Source: CALAGJ01 sp964293305 (GTDB lineage Bacteria; Bacteroidota; Bacteroidia; Chitinophagales; Chitinophagaceae). From it: a DNA stretch of 64,000 bases. The notes beneath the pieces are model-generated. The model was given only the letters and a program-made list of their open reading frames with translations, made no database searches and had not been told where the DNA came from. Of this stretch, positions 53,003 to 61,726 are shown piece after piece. The DNA lies in NCBI GenBank assembly GCA_964293305.1, contig CAXYYO010000014.1, positions 1 to 64,000 of the forward strand. Reading direction: 5' to 3'. Each line of letters begins with the position of its first letter. Within the stretch, counting starts at the first letter, position 1. Position numbers and translations under genes: made by a program.

Positions 53003-55465
53003 ATGAAACAATTTATGTTGTTCTGCTTACTTGCCTTGCCTGCATTTTCATTTGCACAAAAGGAAAAGAGTAAAGAACAAAATCCTGCTATGAAGATATA
53101 CAGGGCAGAAGCTACTAAAATCAATGATTTAGTACATACTAAACTGGATGTAAAATTTGATTACAGTAAATCATGGATGTATGGCAAGGAATGGGTTACT
53201 ATAAGACCACATTTTTTTGCTACAGATAGTCTTACACTTCATGCAAAGGGTATGACCATTAATGAAGTGGCCATGATGAAAGGTACCACAAAAACTCCAT
53301 TAAAATTTAATTATGATGGTGCAGAATTAAAAATCACTTTAGACAGAGTTTATCAACGTACCGAATCATATACCATTTATGTGGACTATATAGCAAAGCC
53401 AGATGAATTAGAAAATACAACCGGTAGTGCAGCTATATCAGGTGCCAAAGGTTTATATTTTATAAATCCACGTGGTGAAGAAAAAAATAAGCCAACACAA
53501 ATATGGACACAGGGTGAAACAGAAGCTACCAGTGTATGGGTGCCAACAATTGACAGGCCAAATCAAAAAACTACTCAAGAGCTCACCATGACAGTACCCG
53601 ATAAATATGTAACGCTGAGTAATGGTTTAAAAACTGTATCAAAGAAAAATACAGATGGTACACGTACAGACACTTGGAAAATGGATTTGCCACACAGCCC
53701 TTATCTTTTCTTTATGGGAGTAGGTGAATTTGAAATTATAAAAGACAGTTATAAAGGTAAAGAAGTAGCTTACTATGTTGAAAAAGAATATGCACCTGTG
53801 GCTCGTCGCATTTTTGGACTTACTCCAGAAATGATGCAGTTTTTCAGTACAAAGCTTGGTGTTGACTATCCTTGGTCAAAATACAACCAGATAGTGGGCA
53901 GAGATTATGTAAGTGGTGCTATGGAAAATACCACCAGCACATTGCACCAAGATGGTGCATATCAAAATGCAAGACAACTGAGTGAGGCCAATGATTGGGA
54001 ATCAGTAATTGCACATGAGCTTTTTCACCAGTGGTTTGGAGATTACGTAACAGCTGAAAGCTGGAGTAACCTTACTGTAAACGAAAGTTTTGCAGATTTT
54101 AGTGAAACAATATGGACAGAATACAAATATGGTAAAGATGCAGGCGATGAGTACAACTATAATGCTATGAAACGCTACATATTTGGAAATCCTGAAGACT
54201 TCAAAAAAGACCTGGTACGCTTTCATTACAGAGATCAAGAAGATATGTTTGACAATATCAGTTATCCAAAAGGTGGTCGTATTTTAAATATGCTACGTAA
54301 TTATTTGGGTGATGAAGCTTTTTACGCTTCGCTCAATAAGTATCTTAGTGACAACAAATTCAAAACAGGAGAAGCACACCAATTGCGTTTAGCATTTGAA
54401 TCAGTAACCGGTCAGGACTTAAACTGGTATTGGAACCAATGGTATTTCAACAATGGACACCCTGTAGTTGAAATAAATTATAAATATGATGATGCAGCTC
54501 AAAAAGTAGATGTTGTTATATCACAATCACAGGAAATTGGTGCAAAAATTTACACCATCCCCTTGAAAATTGATGTGTATCAGGGTCGCACAAAAACACA
54601 ACATCAGGTGTGGGTACGCAATAAAGTAGATACTTTTTCACTTCCTTATGGTGGTGGTGTAAGGCCTGTATTAGTAAATGTAGATGCTGATAAGAAAATA
54701 CTTTGGGATAAAAAAGATAACAAAACTGCGGAGAACTATATCGCACAGTTTAGCTATGCACCAGGATATATGGACAGAAGAGAGGCCTTATTCTATTTTG
54801 CAGAAAATAAGATGACTACATCTTTAAGTCAGGGGTTGGATGATAAATATTATGGCATTCGTAAATATACTTTAGATCGTTTAGCAGATGATAGTACCCT
54901 TTTTGAAAATACGGCTGTATTAACTAAAATAGAGAAACTGATAGGTACAGAAACTGACAAACGCACAAAAGCAAAAGCCATTTCTATTTTGGCCAACAGT
55001 GGCAGTAATGCATATGCTACAGTATTTAATAACAATATCAATGACAGTTCTTATTCAGTAAGTGCAGCCAGTTTAACTGGTTTAATGAAATTACAACCTG
55101 CCGATGCCTACACAATGGCCAAGAAATTTGCATTGGATAACAAGGGTGATTTAACAGAAGTAGTTGGTGCTGTTTTAATGGCACAAGGGGGTGAATCAGA
55201 TTTTGATTTTATTGCAAAGCAATATGATGATTTGCCATTGAGCGAAGCTAAATTATATTCCACCAGCGACTTTGCTACTTATTTATCAAAACTGAATGAT
55301 GCGGAAAAAATCAAATCAGGTATAAACATGATTTTTGATTTTAAGAAAAAAATTCCTGCTGCATATACCAATTTTACAGACCCAATTTTAAAACAGGCTT
55401 TAGAAATAATAAGCAATGCTAAGGGAGGAAATATTGCAGAGTTTATAAATAAGAAGTTGAATTAA
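53003..55465 (+). CDS. Exported M1-family aminopeptidase
   Basis: The ATG at 53003 opens a signal peptide (MKQFMLFCLLALPAFSFAQ); an in-frame TTG six codons earlier overlaps the promoter and is rejected. The 820-residue protein has the M1 substrate-recognition motif GAMENTTS and the zinc site H338-E339-xx-H342 with E361 eighteen residues on (HELFHQWF ... VNESFADF). The N-terminal beta saddle, thermolysin-like catalytic domain and C-terminal helical, HEAT-like repeat region are all present. It trims N-terminal residues from peptides in the periplasm. It has its own promoter and terminator, so it is monocistronic. Confidence 0.94.
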   Translation: MKQFMLFCLLALPAFSFAQKEKSKEQNPAMKIYRAEATKINDLVHTKLDVKFDYSKSWMYGKEWVTIRPHFFATDSLTLHAKGMTINEVAMMKGTTKTPLKFNYDGAELKITLDRVYQRTESYTIYVDYIAKPDELENTTGSAAISGAKGLYFINPRGEEKNKPTQIWTQGETEATSVWVPTIDRPNQKTTQELTMTVPDKYVTLSNGLKTVSKKNTDGTRTDTWKMDLPHSPYLFFMGVGEFEIIKDSYKGKEVAYYVEKEYAPVARRIFGLTPEMMQFFSTKLGVDYPWSKYNQIVGRDYVSGAMENTTSTLHQDGAYQNARQLSEANDWESVIAHELFHQWFGDYVTAESWSNLTVNESFADFSETIWTEYKYGKDAGDEYNYNAMKRYIFGNPEDFKKDLVRFHYRDQEDMFDNISYPKGGRILNMLRNYLGDEAFYASLNKYLSDNKFKTGEAHQLRLAFESVTGQDLNWYWNQWYFNNGHPVVEINYKYDDAAQKVDVVISQSQEIGAKIYTIPLKIDVYQGRTKTQHQVWVRNKVDTFSLPYGGGVRPVLVNVDADKKILWDKKDNKTAENYIAQFSYAPGYMDRREALFYFAENKMTTSLSQGLDDKYYGIRKYTLDRLADDSTLFENTAVLTKIEKLIGTETDKRTKAKAISILANSGSNAYATVFNNNINDSSYSVSAASLTGLMKLQPADAYTMAKKFALDNKGDLTEVVGAVLMAQGGESDFDFIAKQYDDLPLSEAKLYSTSDFATYLSKLNDAEKIKSGINMIFDFKKKIPAAYTNFTDPILKQALEIISNAKGGNIAEFINKKLN

Positions 55466-55487
55466 ATCAATCCGATTTTAAAAAGAT

Positions 55488-55518
55488 AAACTGCCTGTAA
55501 AAAGGCAGTTTTTTTTAT
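55488..55518 (+). terminator. Terminator of the M1 aminopeptidase gene
   Basis: Stem aaactgcc/ggcagttt, 8-nt loop and an extended T run, 23 bp after the stop codon. Confidence 0.92.
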
Positions 55519-55645
55519 TCAAATTTTGAAATAAATTGGTTTAAGAAGGTTGTATTTTCTAACTAATAAACCGATTTCTAATAAGGTATAAACCAAAACT
55601 AGAGTACGATTTTTTAATATTTAAATTTAATTCATGGCTCAAAAG

Positions 55646-55673
55646 TTGTTTTCAAAGAAAACCCTTATTTTTG
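55646..55673 (+). promoter_or_regulatory. Promoter of the RRM protein gene, implying a long leader
   Basis: TTG (55646-55648), a 17-bp spacer and TATTTTTG (55666-55673) match the -33/-7 consensus. Transcription starting just after this leaves about 85 nt of untranslated leader before the ATG at 55767. The leader ends in a U-rich tract. Long leaders are typical of cold-shock-type RNA-binding protein genes; that role here is inferred. Confidence 0.6.
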
Positions 55674-55766
55674 CTGAGTTTCGCAGTTCGTCCATTAGTT
55701 CAGGAACGTTTATATAAATGTTTTTGGTTTTTGGTTTACTGTTTTTTTATTTTTTAAACATTTTAT

Positions 55767-56192
55767 ATGAACATTTATGTTGGAAATCTTAACTGGAATG
55801 TTACCAGCGAAGATTTAGAGAACCTGTTTTCACCATATGGTGAAATTTCCTCAGCTAAAATCATCACAGACAAATTCAAAAATGACCGTAGCAAAGGCTT
55901 TGGTTTTGTTGAAATGAATGATGACGAAGCAGCACGCAATGCTATCAGTGGTTTAAATGACACTGAAGTAGGTGGACGTAACATTATCGTTAACGAGTCT
56001 GCTCCAAAAACTGACAAGCCAGGCGGAAGCGGTGGCGGTTACAAGAAGAAACCATACGGCGGCGGAAGCGGCGGTGGTGGTGGTTACAACCGTGGCGGAA
56101 GCGGCGGTGGTGGTGGTTACAACCGTGGCGGAAGCGGCGGTGGTGGTGGCTACAGCCGTAACAACGACGGAGGCAATAAATACGGCTATTAA
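55767..56192 (+). CDS. Glycine-rich RRM RNA-binding protein
   Basis: The 141-residue protein has one RNA-recognition motif (residues 1-80) with RNP2 (IYVGNLNW) and RNP1 (KGFGFVEM) in place. The Gly-rich tail contains three copies of GGSGGGGGYNR-type repeats, then ends RNNDGGNKYGY. These RRM-Gly proteins in Bacteroidota and cyanobacteria bind RNA and are often cold-induced. It has its own promoter, a long leader and a strong terminator, so it is a single-gene unit. Reverse-strand ORFs over the Gly-rich region are artefacts of the repetitive GC-rich codons. Confidence 0.95.
   Translation: MNIYVGNLNWNVTSEDLENLFSPYGEISSAKIITDKFKNDRSKGFGFVEMNDDEAARNAISGLNDTEVGGRNIIVNESAPKTDKPGGSGGGYKKKPYGGGSGGGGGYNRGGSGGGGGYNRGGSGGGGGYSRNNDGGNKYGY
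56061..56159 (+). repeat. Three tandem 33-bp repeats inside the RRM gene
   Basis: Units 56061-56093 and 56094-56126 are identical at DNA level. The third (56127-56159) differs at two positions (tac-aac versus ctac-agc context). Each encodes 11 residues, GGSGGGGGYNR/SR. A shorter related unit lies just upstream. The repeats are in frame, so slippage changes tail length without breaking the protein. Confidence 0.9.
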
Positions 56193-56216
56193 TTTTAATC
56201 GCATTTATACTTAAAA

Positions 56217-56244
56217 AAAATTCCACCTCTGGTGGAATTTTTTT
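56217..56244 (+). terminator. Terminator of the RRM gene
   Basis: Stem attccacc/ggtggaat with a 3-nt loop, flanked by an A run on the left and Ts on the right. It is therefore potentially bidirectional. Confidence 0.93.
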
Positions 56245-56616
56245 GTCCATAATACATCACAATCGTTTTATCAAACAATCCTATTTTGTCTTTTAGACTT
56301 TGACAACGGAAATCTTATAAGGTGCATTTTTATAAATGTAACTAAGAACTGAGTTGCATCCTTCAAGTTAACTTAATCTAAAAGCAAATTTTCAGCAACA
56401 TATTTATTGCACATTACCCGAAGGGAAATACTTCTTTTACTGCTTTTCTAAAGAAAATTGTTTGCAGACAGTCCAAGTATTATCTACATACACTAGCTTT
56501 AATTTATAGCTAAGGTTTTTAAAAAAATTGAATTTTGCTTGAATTTGGCTCTTAATTTTTCATTATCCAATCCACACAGCCATTTCTACCGTATATGCTT
56601 TTCAAACTCAGGGATA
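56245..56616. other. 372-bp intergenic region, nothing recognised
   Basis: AT-rich with no protein-like frame on either strand, no RNA gene and no clear promoter. The in-frame stretch from 56539 in front of the TPR gene is not favoured as coding, because the signal-anchor begins at 56617. Confidence 0.55.
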
Positions 56617-57969
56617 ATGAAACAAAAATCAGCTTATATGCTCCTTTTAGCTGGGGCTAGCATTACTATTCTAATTGTATTATTTGCTTACAAGAAGCAG
56701 CAGTCTGTAAATGAAAATGTAGCATATACCCTACTTAAAAGAGATGCCGCTTTTTCTGATACCGCAGAATGGAATTTTATGAAAGAGCGAGTTGATAATT
56801 ATATGACCACTCTTTCTCTAAATCAATCGGATTTAAAAGCCCTTACAGGCATTGCGGGGGTGTATGTGCAGGAAGGAAGAATAACCGGAAATTATGGATA
56901 CTATGATAAGGCTGCTTTGCATTATATCAACAAAGCACTTAAAGTAGATAGCAATTATTTTGATGCACTCACCATTTCATCATTACTCTGGCTGAACCAG
57001 CATCATTTTCAACAAGGATTGGATGTAGCAAAAAAATTAGTGCGCATCAATCCCTATAATGCTTTTGTATATGGATTACTTACAGACGGCAATGTAGAAA
57101 TGGGATATTATGACAGTGCCTTAACCAGTGCACAAAAGATGATGGATATAAGACCAGACATTCGTTCTTATAGCAGGGTCAGTTATTTAAGAGAATTATA
57201 TGGCGATATAGATGGGGCTATTGAATCTATGCAAATGGCTATAGAATCTGGTGTGCCTGGTGATGAAAATACTAGTTGGTGTAGGGTGCAATTAGGCAAT
57301 CTATTAAGCTATGTAGGTGATACAGCTGCCGCAAATATTCAATACAATAATGCGCTATATCAGCGTCCGGGTTATGCATTTGCAGAGGCTGGATTAGCAA
57401 AAATATTTTACATGCAAGACAATTGGAAATCCGCTGAAATACATTACAAAAAAGCTTTAACAGTACTTTCTGATAATGCATTTAAAGAGGCCCTAGCTGA
57501 TGTGTACAGACAAATCGGAAAGCAGCAGGAAGCTGATGCATTAATGAAAGAGGTAATACAAAATTTAAGCAGTACCAATATTGGGGATGATGTACAAACA
57601 TCCGGTCATGGCCATTATGCAGATAAAGAACTGGCCTATGCATATCTCTTGATGAATGAAAAAAGTAAAGCAAAAGAACATGCCATCAAAGAATATAACA
57701 GAAGACCGCTAAATGGCGATGTGTGCGAAATGATGGCTTGGATTAGTTTTAAAAATAATGATATCAAAACTGCATTAAAAAATCTGCCAATTGCATTAAA
57801 AACAGGGTCAAAAAATCCTGTGTTGATGGCTCATGCAGGCATTATTTATGCAAATGCAAAAGAAGATGTAAAAGCAAAAGAATACCTATCAATAGCTATG
57901 AAGCATATACAGTTGCTACCCTATGATTTACAAGTTGAATTAAAAAAACTTGTATCCGTATTACAATAG
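56617..57969 (+). CDS. Membrane-anchored TPR protein paired with HupE-like gene
   Basis: Starting at the ATG at 56617 gives 450 residues with an N-terminal membrane anchor (YMLLLAGASITILIVLFAY). About eight TPR-type helical repeats follow, for example YYDKAALHYINKALKVDSNYFDAL and WKSAEIHYKKALTVLSDNAFKEAL. TPR arrays are protein-interaction scaffolds; no catalytic motif is seen. The HupE/UreJ-like gene follows after 6 bp, so they are co-transcribed. This combination suggests the TPR protein assists a membrane transport or assembly function of that partner; that is inference. Confidence 0.82.
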   Translation: MKQKSAYMLLLAGASITILIVLFAYKKQQSVNENVAYTLLKRDAAFSDTAEWNFMKERVDNYMTTLSLNQSDLKALTGIAGVYVQEGRITGNYGYYDKAALHYINKALKVDSNYFDALTISSLLWLNQHHFQQGLDVAKKLVRINPYNAFVYGLLTDGNVEMGYYDSALTSAQKMMDIRPDIRSYSRVSYLRELYGDIDGAIESMQMAIESGVPGDENTSWCRVQLGNLLSYVGDTAAANIQYNNALYQRPGYAFAEAGLAKIFYMQDNWKSAEIHYKKALTVLSDNAFKEALADVYRQIGKQQEADALMKEVIQNLSSTNIGDDVQTSGHGHYADKELAYAYLLMNEKSKAKEHAIKEYNRRPLNGDVCEMMAWISFKNNDIKTALKNLPIALKTGSKNPVLMAHAGIIYANAKEDVKAKEYLSIAMKHIQLLPYDLQVELKKLVSVLQ

Positions 57970-57975
57970 GTAAAA

Positions 57976-58641
57976 ATGAATACATGCACCGTGAAAAAAG
58001 CAACCGCCATTTTTCTGTTTTCCATTCTATGCCTTAATGCTGCTGCACATCCAGTTGTCAATTATGCCTTAGAGGGTGCAGGTATTGGTAATGTGGCTTG
58101 GTATTATTTTAAATTGGGAATGATGCATATTATTCCCGCAGGGTTAGATCATATACTTTTTATTATTAGCCTCTGCCTACTTTCCACAAATGTGAAAACC
58201 ATTCTTTGGCAGGCTACGGCATTTACTATTGCCCATACGGTTACCCTGGCGCTGAGTATGAAAAGCATCATAGTGGCATCGGGCAATATTATAGAGCCAA
58301 TTATAGCATTATCCATTGTATTTGTAGCCATAGAAAATATCATCTTACAGGAGTTAAAGCCTTGGAGAATTATTATTGTATTTCTATTTGGACTGATTCA
58401 TGGAATGGGCTTTGCCAGTGTACTTAATGAAATCGGAATACCGCCGGACAGGTTTACATCCTCAGTATTATTTTTTAATCTTGGGGTTGAAGCTGGTCAA
58501 ATGAGTATTATTCTTACCGTATTTGGATTCATTATTTATCCCTTCGGGAAAAGAAAGGAATACAGGAAATATTTTGTTTACCCCTTGTCGACTCTTGTAG
58601 CAATTGTGGCTGCCTGGTGGACCATTGAAAGATTATTATAA
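57976..58641 (+). CDS. HupE/UreJ-family membrane protein
   Basis: The 221-residue protein has a signal-like first helix and about six further helices with the family motifs. These are GLDHILFIISL, ATAFTIAHTVTLALS, IALSIVFVAIENI, FGLIHGMGFASVL and FNLGVEAGQ. Conserved His/Asp in the second helix and the IHGMGF helix are typical of HupE/UreJ Ni2+ or Co2+ permeases. No urease or hydrogenase genes are in the window, so the metal is unassigned. It is the second gene of the TPR-HupE pair. Confidence 0.88.
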   Translation: MNTCTVKKATAIFLFSILCLNAAAHPVVNYALEGAGIGNVAWYYFKLGMMHIIPAGLDHILFIISLCLLSTNVKTILWQATAFTIAHTVTLALSMKSIIVASGNIIEPIIALSIVFVAIENIILQELKPWRIIIVFLFGLIHGMGFASVLNEIGIPPDRFTSSVLFFNLGVEAGQMSIILTVFGFIIYPFGKRKEYRKYFVYPLSTLVAIVAAWWTIERLL

Positions 58642-58701
58642 ACTCATTTTTATTTTTTTGATTTTCTGAGTTGATATAGGCGTGTATGCTCACATACAGG
58701 C

Positions 58702-58730
58702 AAAAAAAATCCCGGCACAAACCGGGATTT
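58702..58730 (-). terminator. Terminator between convergent HupE and TPR genes
   Basis: Stem aaatcccgg/ccgggattt, 6-nt loop. On the minus strand it is followed by a long T run (plus-strand A run 58702-58709), making it strong for the minus-strand operon. On the plus strand the tail is weaker but may also stop the HupE transcript. Confidence 0.88.
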
Positions 58731-58749
58731 AATTTTATATAAGCTGAAA

Positions 58750-60405
58750 TTATTTACCACCACTTCTATTTGCAGCCTTTACTAGTTGAGCTTTAGTGTT
58801 GTCTGCAAATTTTCTTTCCTCACTTTCAATATCTGGATAAAGAGCAATCATTTGATCGGTAACTGCTATAGCTTTATTCATTTCTTTTGAATATTGCGCA
58901 AAGTATATCAACTGATAATAATAGTTGTTATAAATTGTCTTTCTATTCTTTTCTAAATCCTTCATTAAAATAGTATTGTAAGCATTAATGGGTTCAATGG
59001 CAATACCTTTTGAAGTATCAACATCCAAAGCCTTTGAAGCACTTACATTAAAGCTGTAACCCTGTGTTTGCTCTGGGTATTTAGAAATATATTCTTTCGA
59101 TACACTGTCTAACATGTTATAGTTCTTTGCATTGCGTGAAGCGCTACAAATTTTAAAATAATCTGATGCTGAACAGCTACCTTTTATTGATGGTATTTTA
59201 ATTAAAGTATTGAGTTGCTCTCCGTACATTTTTGATTTTTCAAACACGCCTGCTATAGTAGTTAAGTATTGTAACTTATTTGCTTGTACAGAATCTGCGT
59301 CCATGGCTTTATATAAATATTCCGCCGCCTGCATTTCACTACCTGGAAATTTAGCCAACAGCTTACCAGCAAATTCGTATTGTCCGGGTTCAATTTTTTC
59401 CTTAGGCATAGCGGCAAAAAACTGGTCTACATTTTCCTTTGCTTTGATGCTATCTCCTAAACGGTCATAGTTAAAAGCATATAGAATTTTTATACGTGGA
59501 TCATTGCCACAACTTCCTGTTTCCATAGCTTTTGCCCTGTCAATTGATTCCTGATTTTTTCCTGAACGAAATAAATAGTCTGCCACAAAAAAATCTACAT
59601 TACAGTCAGCATCTGCATTAGCCACATATTGGTCTAAATATCTTTTTGCTTCATTTACATCCCTATTCTGATAGTACAAAAAATAAGCAAGGTATGCTGG
59701 CGCAAATTTGGGATCAGCAGCAAGTGCCTTTTCGTATTGATCAGTCATAGACTCTTTATTATTTTGAGCTTGATATACACGACCCATTCTGTAATATGCT
59801 TTTGCATACTGAGGATTTCTTCTTGTAGCATCTGTAAATGCTTCAACAGCCTGGCCACCAAAGTCGCTACCCATTTTTAAATAACAAAGGCCTAAATTAA
59901 TATCAATATCTGGATTTTTTAAATCTAAAGCAACTGCTCTTTTCAAAACTTCGGCACCATAGATTGCATCGCCTTGCAAACTATTGCCATCTGCATTTGC
60001 ACGGCCTACTGCATTAAGAATTTCTGGATTCTCTGCACCTTTTTTTCCTTTTGTTGAAGTTATTGCTTGTTCAAATTGTTGACGGGCAGCATTTTTATCG
60101 CCACCGGAAAGTAATTCAACATGCCCCATACCTATCCAAATCAAGGGCTGGTTCATGCCACCTTGCAAAGCTTTTTGATACAAATCTTTTGCCGCATTTA
60201 TTTTATCCTGTTTTATATATGCTTGACCCAACCAATAAGTAGAGTTTACATCAGTTGGATTAGAAGCAACTACTTTTGTAAGCACATCAACGGCACTATT
60301 AAACTTTTCATAATAGATAAAATTAATCCCATCCTGAGTGCTCTGGGCCCATGATGAAATACTTACTCCAAAGGCAAGCACTGCAGATACCAATTGTTTT
60401 TTCAT
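58750..60405 (-). CDS. Periplasmic TPR protein, last gene of the tonB-type cluster
   Basis: The ATG at 60405 is preferred because it opens a signal peptide (MKKQLVSAVLAFGVSISSWAQ); the open frame continues 40 codons upstream to 60525 but would bury it. The 551-residue mature region has at least nine TPR-like repeats (e.g. NSTYWLGQAYIKQDKINAAKDLYQKAL and PQYAKAYYRMGRVYQAQNNKESM), ending in a Gly-Gly-Lys tail. It follows a PstS-like lipoprotein gene. TPR genes next to TonB/PstS-type genes recur in Bacteroidota, so a structural role in that envelope system is likely. Confidence 0.85.
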   Translation of the reverse strand: MKKQLVSAVLAFGVSISSWAQSTQDGINFIYYEKFNSAVDVLTKVVASNPTDVNSTYWLGQAYIKQDKINAAKDLYQKALQGGMNQPLIWIGMGHVELLSGGDKNAARQQFEQAITSTKGKKGAENPEILNAVGRANADGNSLQGDAIYGAEVLKRAVALDLKNPDIDINLGLCYLKMGSDFGGQAVEAFTDATRRNPQYAKAYYRMGRVYQAQNNKESMTDQYEKALAADPKFAPAYLAYFLYYQNRDVNEAKRYLDQYVANADADCNVDFFVADYLFRSGKNQESIDRAKAMETGSCGNDPRIKILYAFNYDRLGDSIKAKENVDQFFAAMPKEKIEPGQYEFAGKLLAKFPGSEMQAAEYLYKAMDADSVQANKLQYLTTIAGVFEKSKMYGEQLNTLIKIPSIKGSCSASDYFKICSASRNAKNYNMLDSVSKEYISKYPEQTQGYSFNVSASKALDVDTSKGIAIEPINAYNTILMKDLEKNRKTIYNNYYYQLIYFAQYSKEMNKAIAVTDQMIALYPDIESEERKFADNTKAQLVKAANRSGGK

Positions 60406-60449
60406 TGTACTAAAATTCATTTTTTTTGTATAGAAAGATTTTGATTTTT

Positions 60450-60469
60450 CAGTTTGCTTTGACAAACTG
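60450..60469. repeat. Small inverted repeat upstream of the TPR gene
   Basis: Arms cagtttg and caaactg with a 6-nt spacer, 45 bp upstream of the chosen TPR start. It could be a hairpin in the polycistronic mRNA that adjusts relative expression. It would be coding if the 60525 start were used. Confidence 0.35.
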
Positions 60470-60546
60470 TTGATTTGATCAATATTTTTTGTTTGATATA
60501 TGTAATTCTTAAATCGCATTTTCATTATAATTTATAAATCTTTGTG

Positions 60547-61470
60547 TCACTTTTCATCTATTATGGTTTTTCGAATCCCAAAACCAATTTTAGCCGGTGC
60601 CAAGTTACTTCTTCTAAAAATCAACTGTCCTCTTTCAAGACTCATAAAATTTGTAAATCCTGTGCCAAGTCCTGTTGCATTTTCTTTTAAGATAAAATAC
60701 AAAGGCCGTACCAAAGGATATTGTCCATAAGTGATGGCTACCTGGGATGCCTTTGCGTACAGACCACTATCACAATATTTACATTCTACAAAAGCCAATT
60801 TTATCTTCTTAGAAAGTGCTTTTTGAGCAGGTATTTGATTATTGCCAACCCACGAAGATCCAACAAAACCAATAGCTCCAGCGTTTTTAGCAATATAATC
60901 CAAGACACCCTGACTACCTGCTGCCGCTTCTGTATTTTTTCCGAATCCTTTACCATTTGTTAAAGAATCAAAAATATAGCTTACGGCACTGGTGGCAGTT
61001 CGCCCATCCATCACTACTTTCATAGAACTGTCATTACCCATTACTAAATCGGAAAGCTTACGTAAGGAATAAATACTATCCTTTTCCTCCATATTTATGA
61101 TTGCTGCAATGGCATCATAAGCCAAAATATCAAACTGTGGTTTGTAGGAAAGATAGTTTGTGAAAGATTGTATTTCAGCTTCAGATAAACCCCGGGACAC
61201 TATTACTAAGCGAATGCTATCCTGTTGTAAATCCCTCAAACATTCAGCTTCGGGTTTATAATATGCTTTTATTTCTGTACCCGGAAATGAAGACTGATAG
61301 ACTTTAATCTGCTCTTCAATTACAGGTTTAAAACTTTCATCTACACTTATTACGATGCGTCCATTCCTTGGTGTATCATATTGAGCAACCTTTTCATTTG
61401 GTTCATTGCATGCCAATGCCAAATGTAGTACTCCAAAAACAAGGGCAAATTTCAAAGAGAGCTTATGCAT
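60547..61470 (-). CDS. PstS-like substrate-binding lipoprotein
   Basis: The 307-residue protein has a lipoprotein signal (FALVFGVLHLALAC, lipobox cysteine 21). The type II periplasmic-binding fold of the phosphate-binding PstS group follows, with RIVISVDESFKPVIEEQI, IRLVIVSRGLSEAE and AGAIGFVGSSWV segments. No PstA/B/C permease genes are present, so it is unlikely to be a classical ABC importer subunit. It overlaps the 75-aa gene by one base at 61470 and precedes the TPR gene. In Bacteroidota such orphan PstS-like proteins sit in Exb/TonB clusters. Confidence 0.85.
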   Translation of the reverse strand: MHKLSLKFALVFGVLHLALACNEPNEKVAQYDTPRNGRIVISVDESFKPVIEEQIKVYQSSFPGTEIKAYYKPEAECLRDLQQDSIRLVIVSRGLSEAEIQSFTNYLSYKPQFDILAYDAIAAIINMEEKDSIYSLRKLSDLVMGNDSSMKVVMDGRTATSAVSYIFDSLTNGKGFGKNTEAAAGSQGVLDYIAKNAGAIGFVGSSWVGNNQIPAQKALSKKIKLAFVECKYCDSGLYAKASQVAITYGQYPLVRPLYFILKENATGLGTGFTNFMSLERGQLIFRRSNLAPAKIGFGIRKTIIDEK

Positions 61471-61697
61471 TAATAATCCTGTTTTATACCCCTATACAAT
61501 CGAAACCCACCATATAATAAACAAAGACCAGTAAATAAATATTGCATGGTACTGTCCATAGATAAATCTAACCCCAGTTTATCAGCAAATAAAACTAAAG
61601 CACCAATACTTAATATTATTAGTGCCATAGTAATATCTCTTATTTTACGAAGATTATCATATCCTCTTTTTTGATGTTGTCTAAAATTTTTTTCCAT
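61470..61697 (-). CDS. Small two-helix membrane protein in tonB-pstS-like operon
   Basis: The 75-residue protein has a basic N-terminus (KNFRQHQKRGYDNLRKIRD), two hydrophobic helices (MALIILSIGALVLFA and MQYLFTGLCLLYGGFRLY) and a short basic tail, so it lies in the inner membrane. Its stop overlaps the next start by 1 bp (61470), and tonB ends 29 bp upstream of its ATG, so it is in the operon. Family not recognised; in similar clusters a small membrane protein occupies this position. Confidence 0.75.
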   Translation of the reverse strand: MEKNFRQHQKRGYDNLRKIRDITMALIILSIGALVLFADKLGLDLSMDSTMQYLFTGLCLLYGGFRLYRGIKQDY

Positions 61698-61726
61698 TTA
61701 TTATACGGGGAGGCAATATAGGTTTT

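Noticed and set aside
56061..56159. Three regularly spaced repeats resembling a tiny CRISPR
   Set aside because: The units are directly adjacent with no spacers, in frame and encode the Gly-rich tail.
55775..56250. Several ORFs on the minus strand and another plus frame over the RRM gene, rich in T/A/V or H/R
   Set aside because: They arise from the repetitive Gly codons and overlap the RRM frame with clear RNP motifs.
57976..58641. Urease or hydrogenase accessory locus
   Set aside because: HupE/UreJ similarity alone; no urease or hydrogenase structural or maturation gene is in the window.
60406..60525. 40-codon N-terminal extension of the TPR protein
   Set aside because: Hydrophilic, contains the inverted repeat at 60450, and would bury the signal peptide starting at 60405.
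60547..61470. Phosphate ABC transporter (Pst)
   Set aside because: The binding protein is recognisable, but no pstC, pstA, pstB or phoU genes are beside it.
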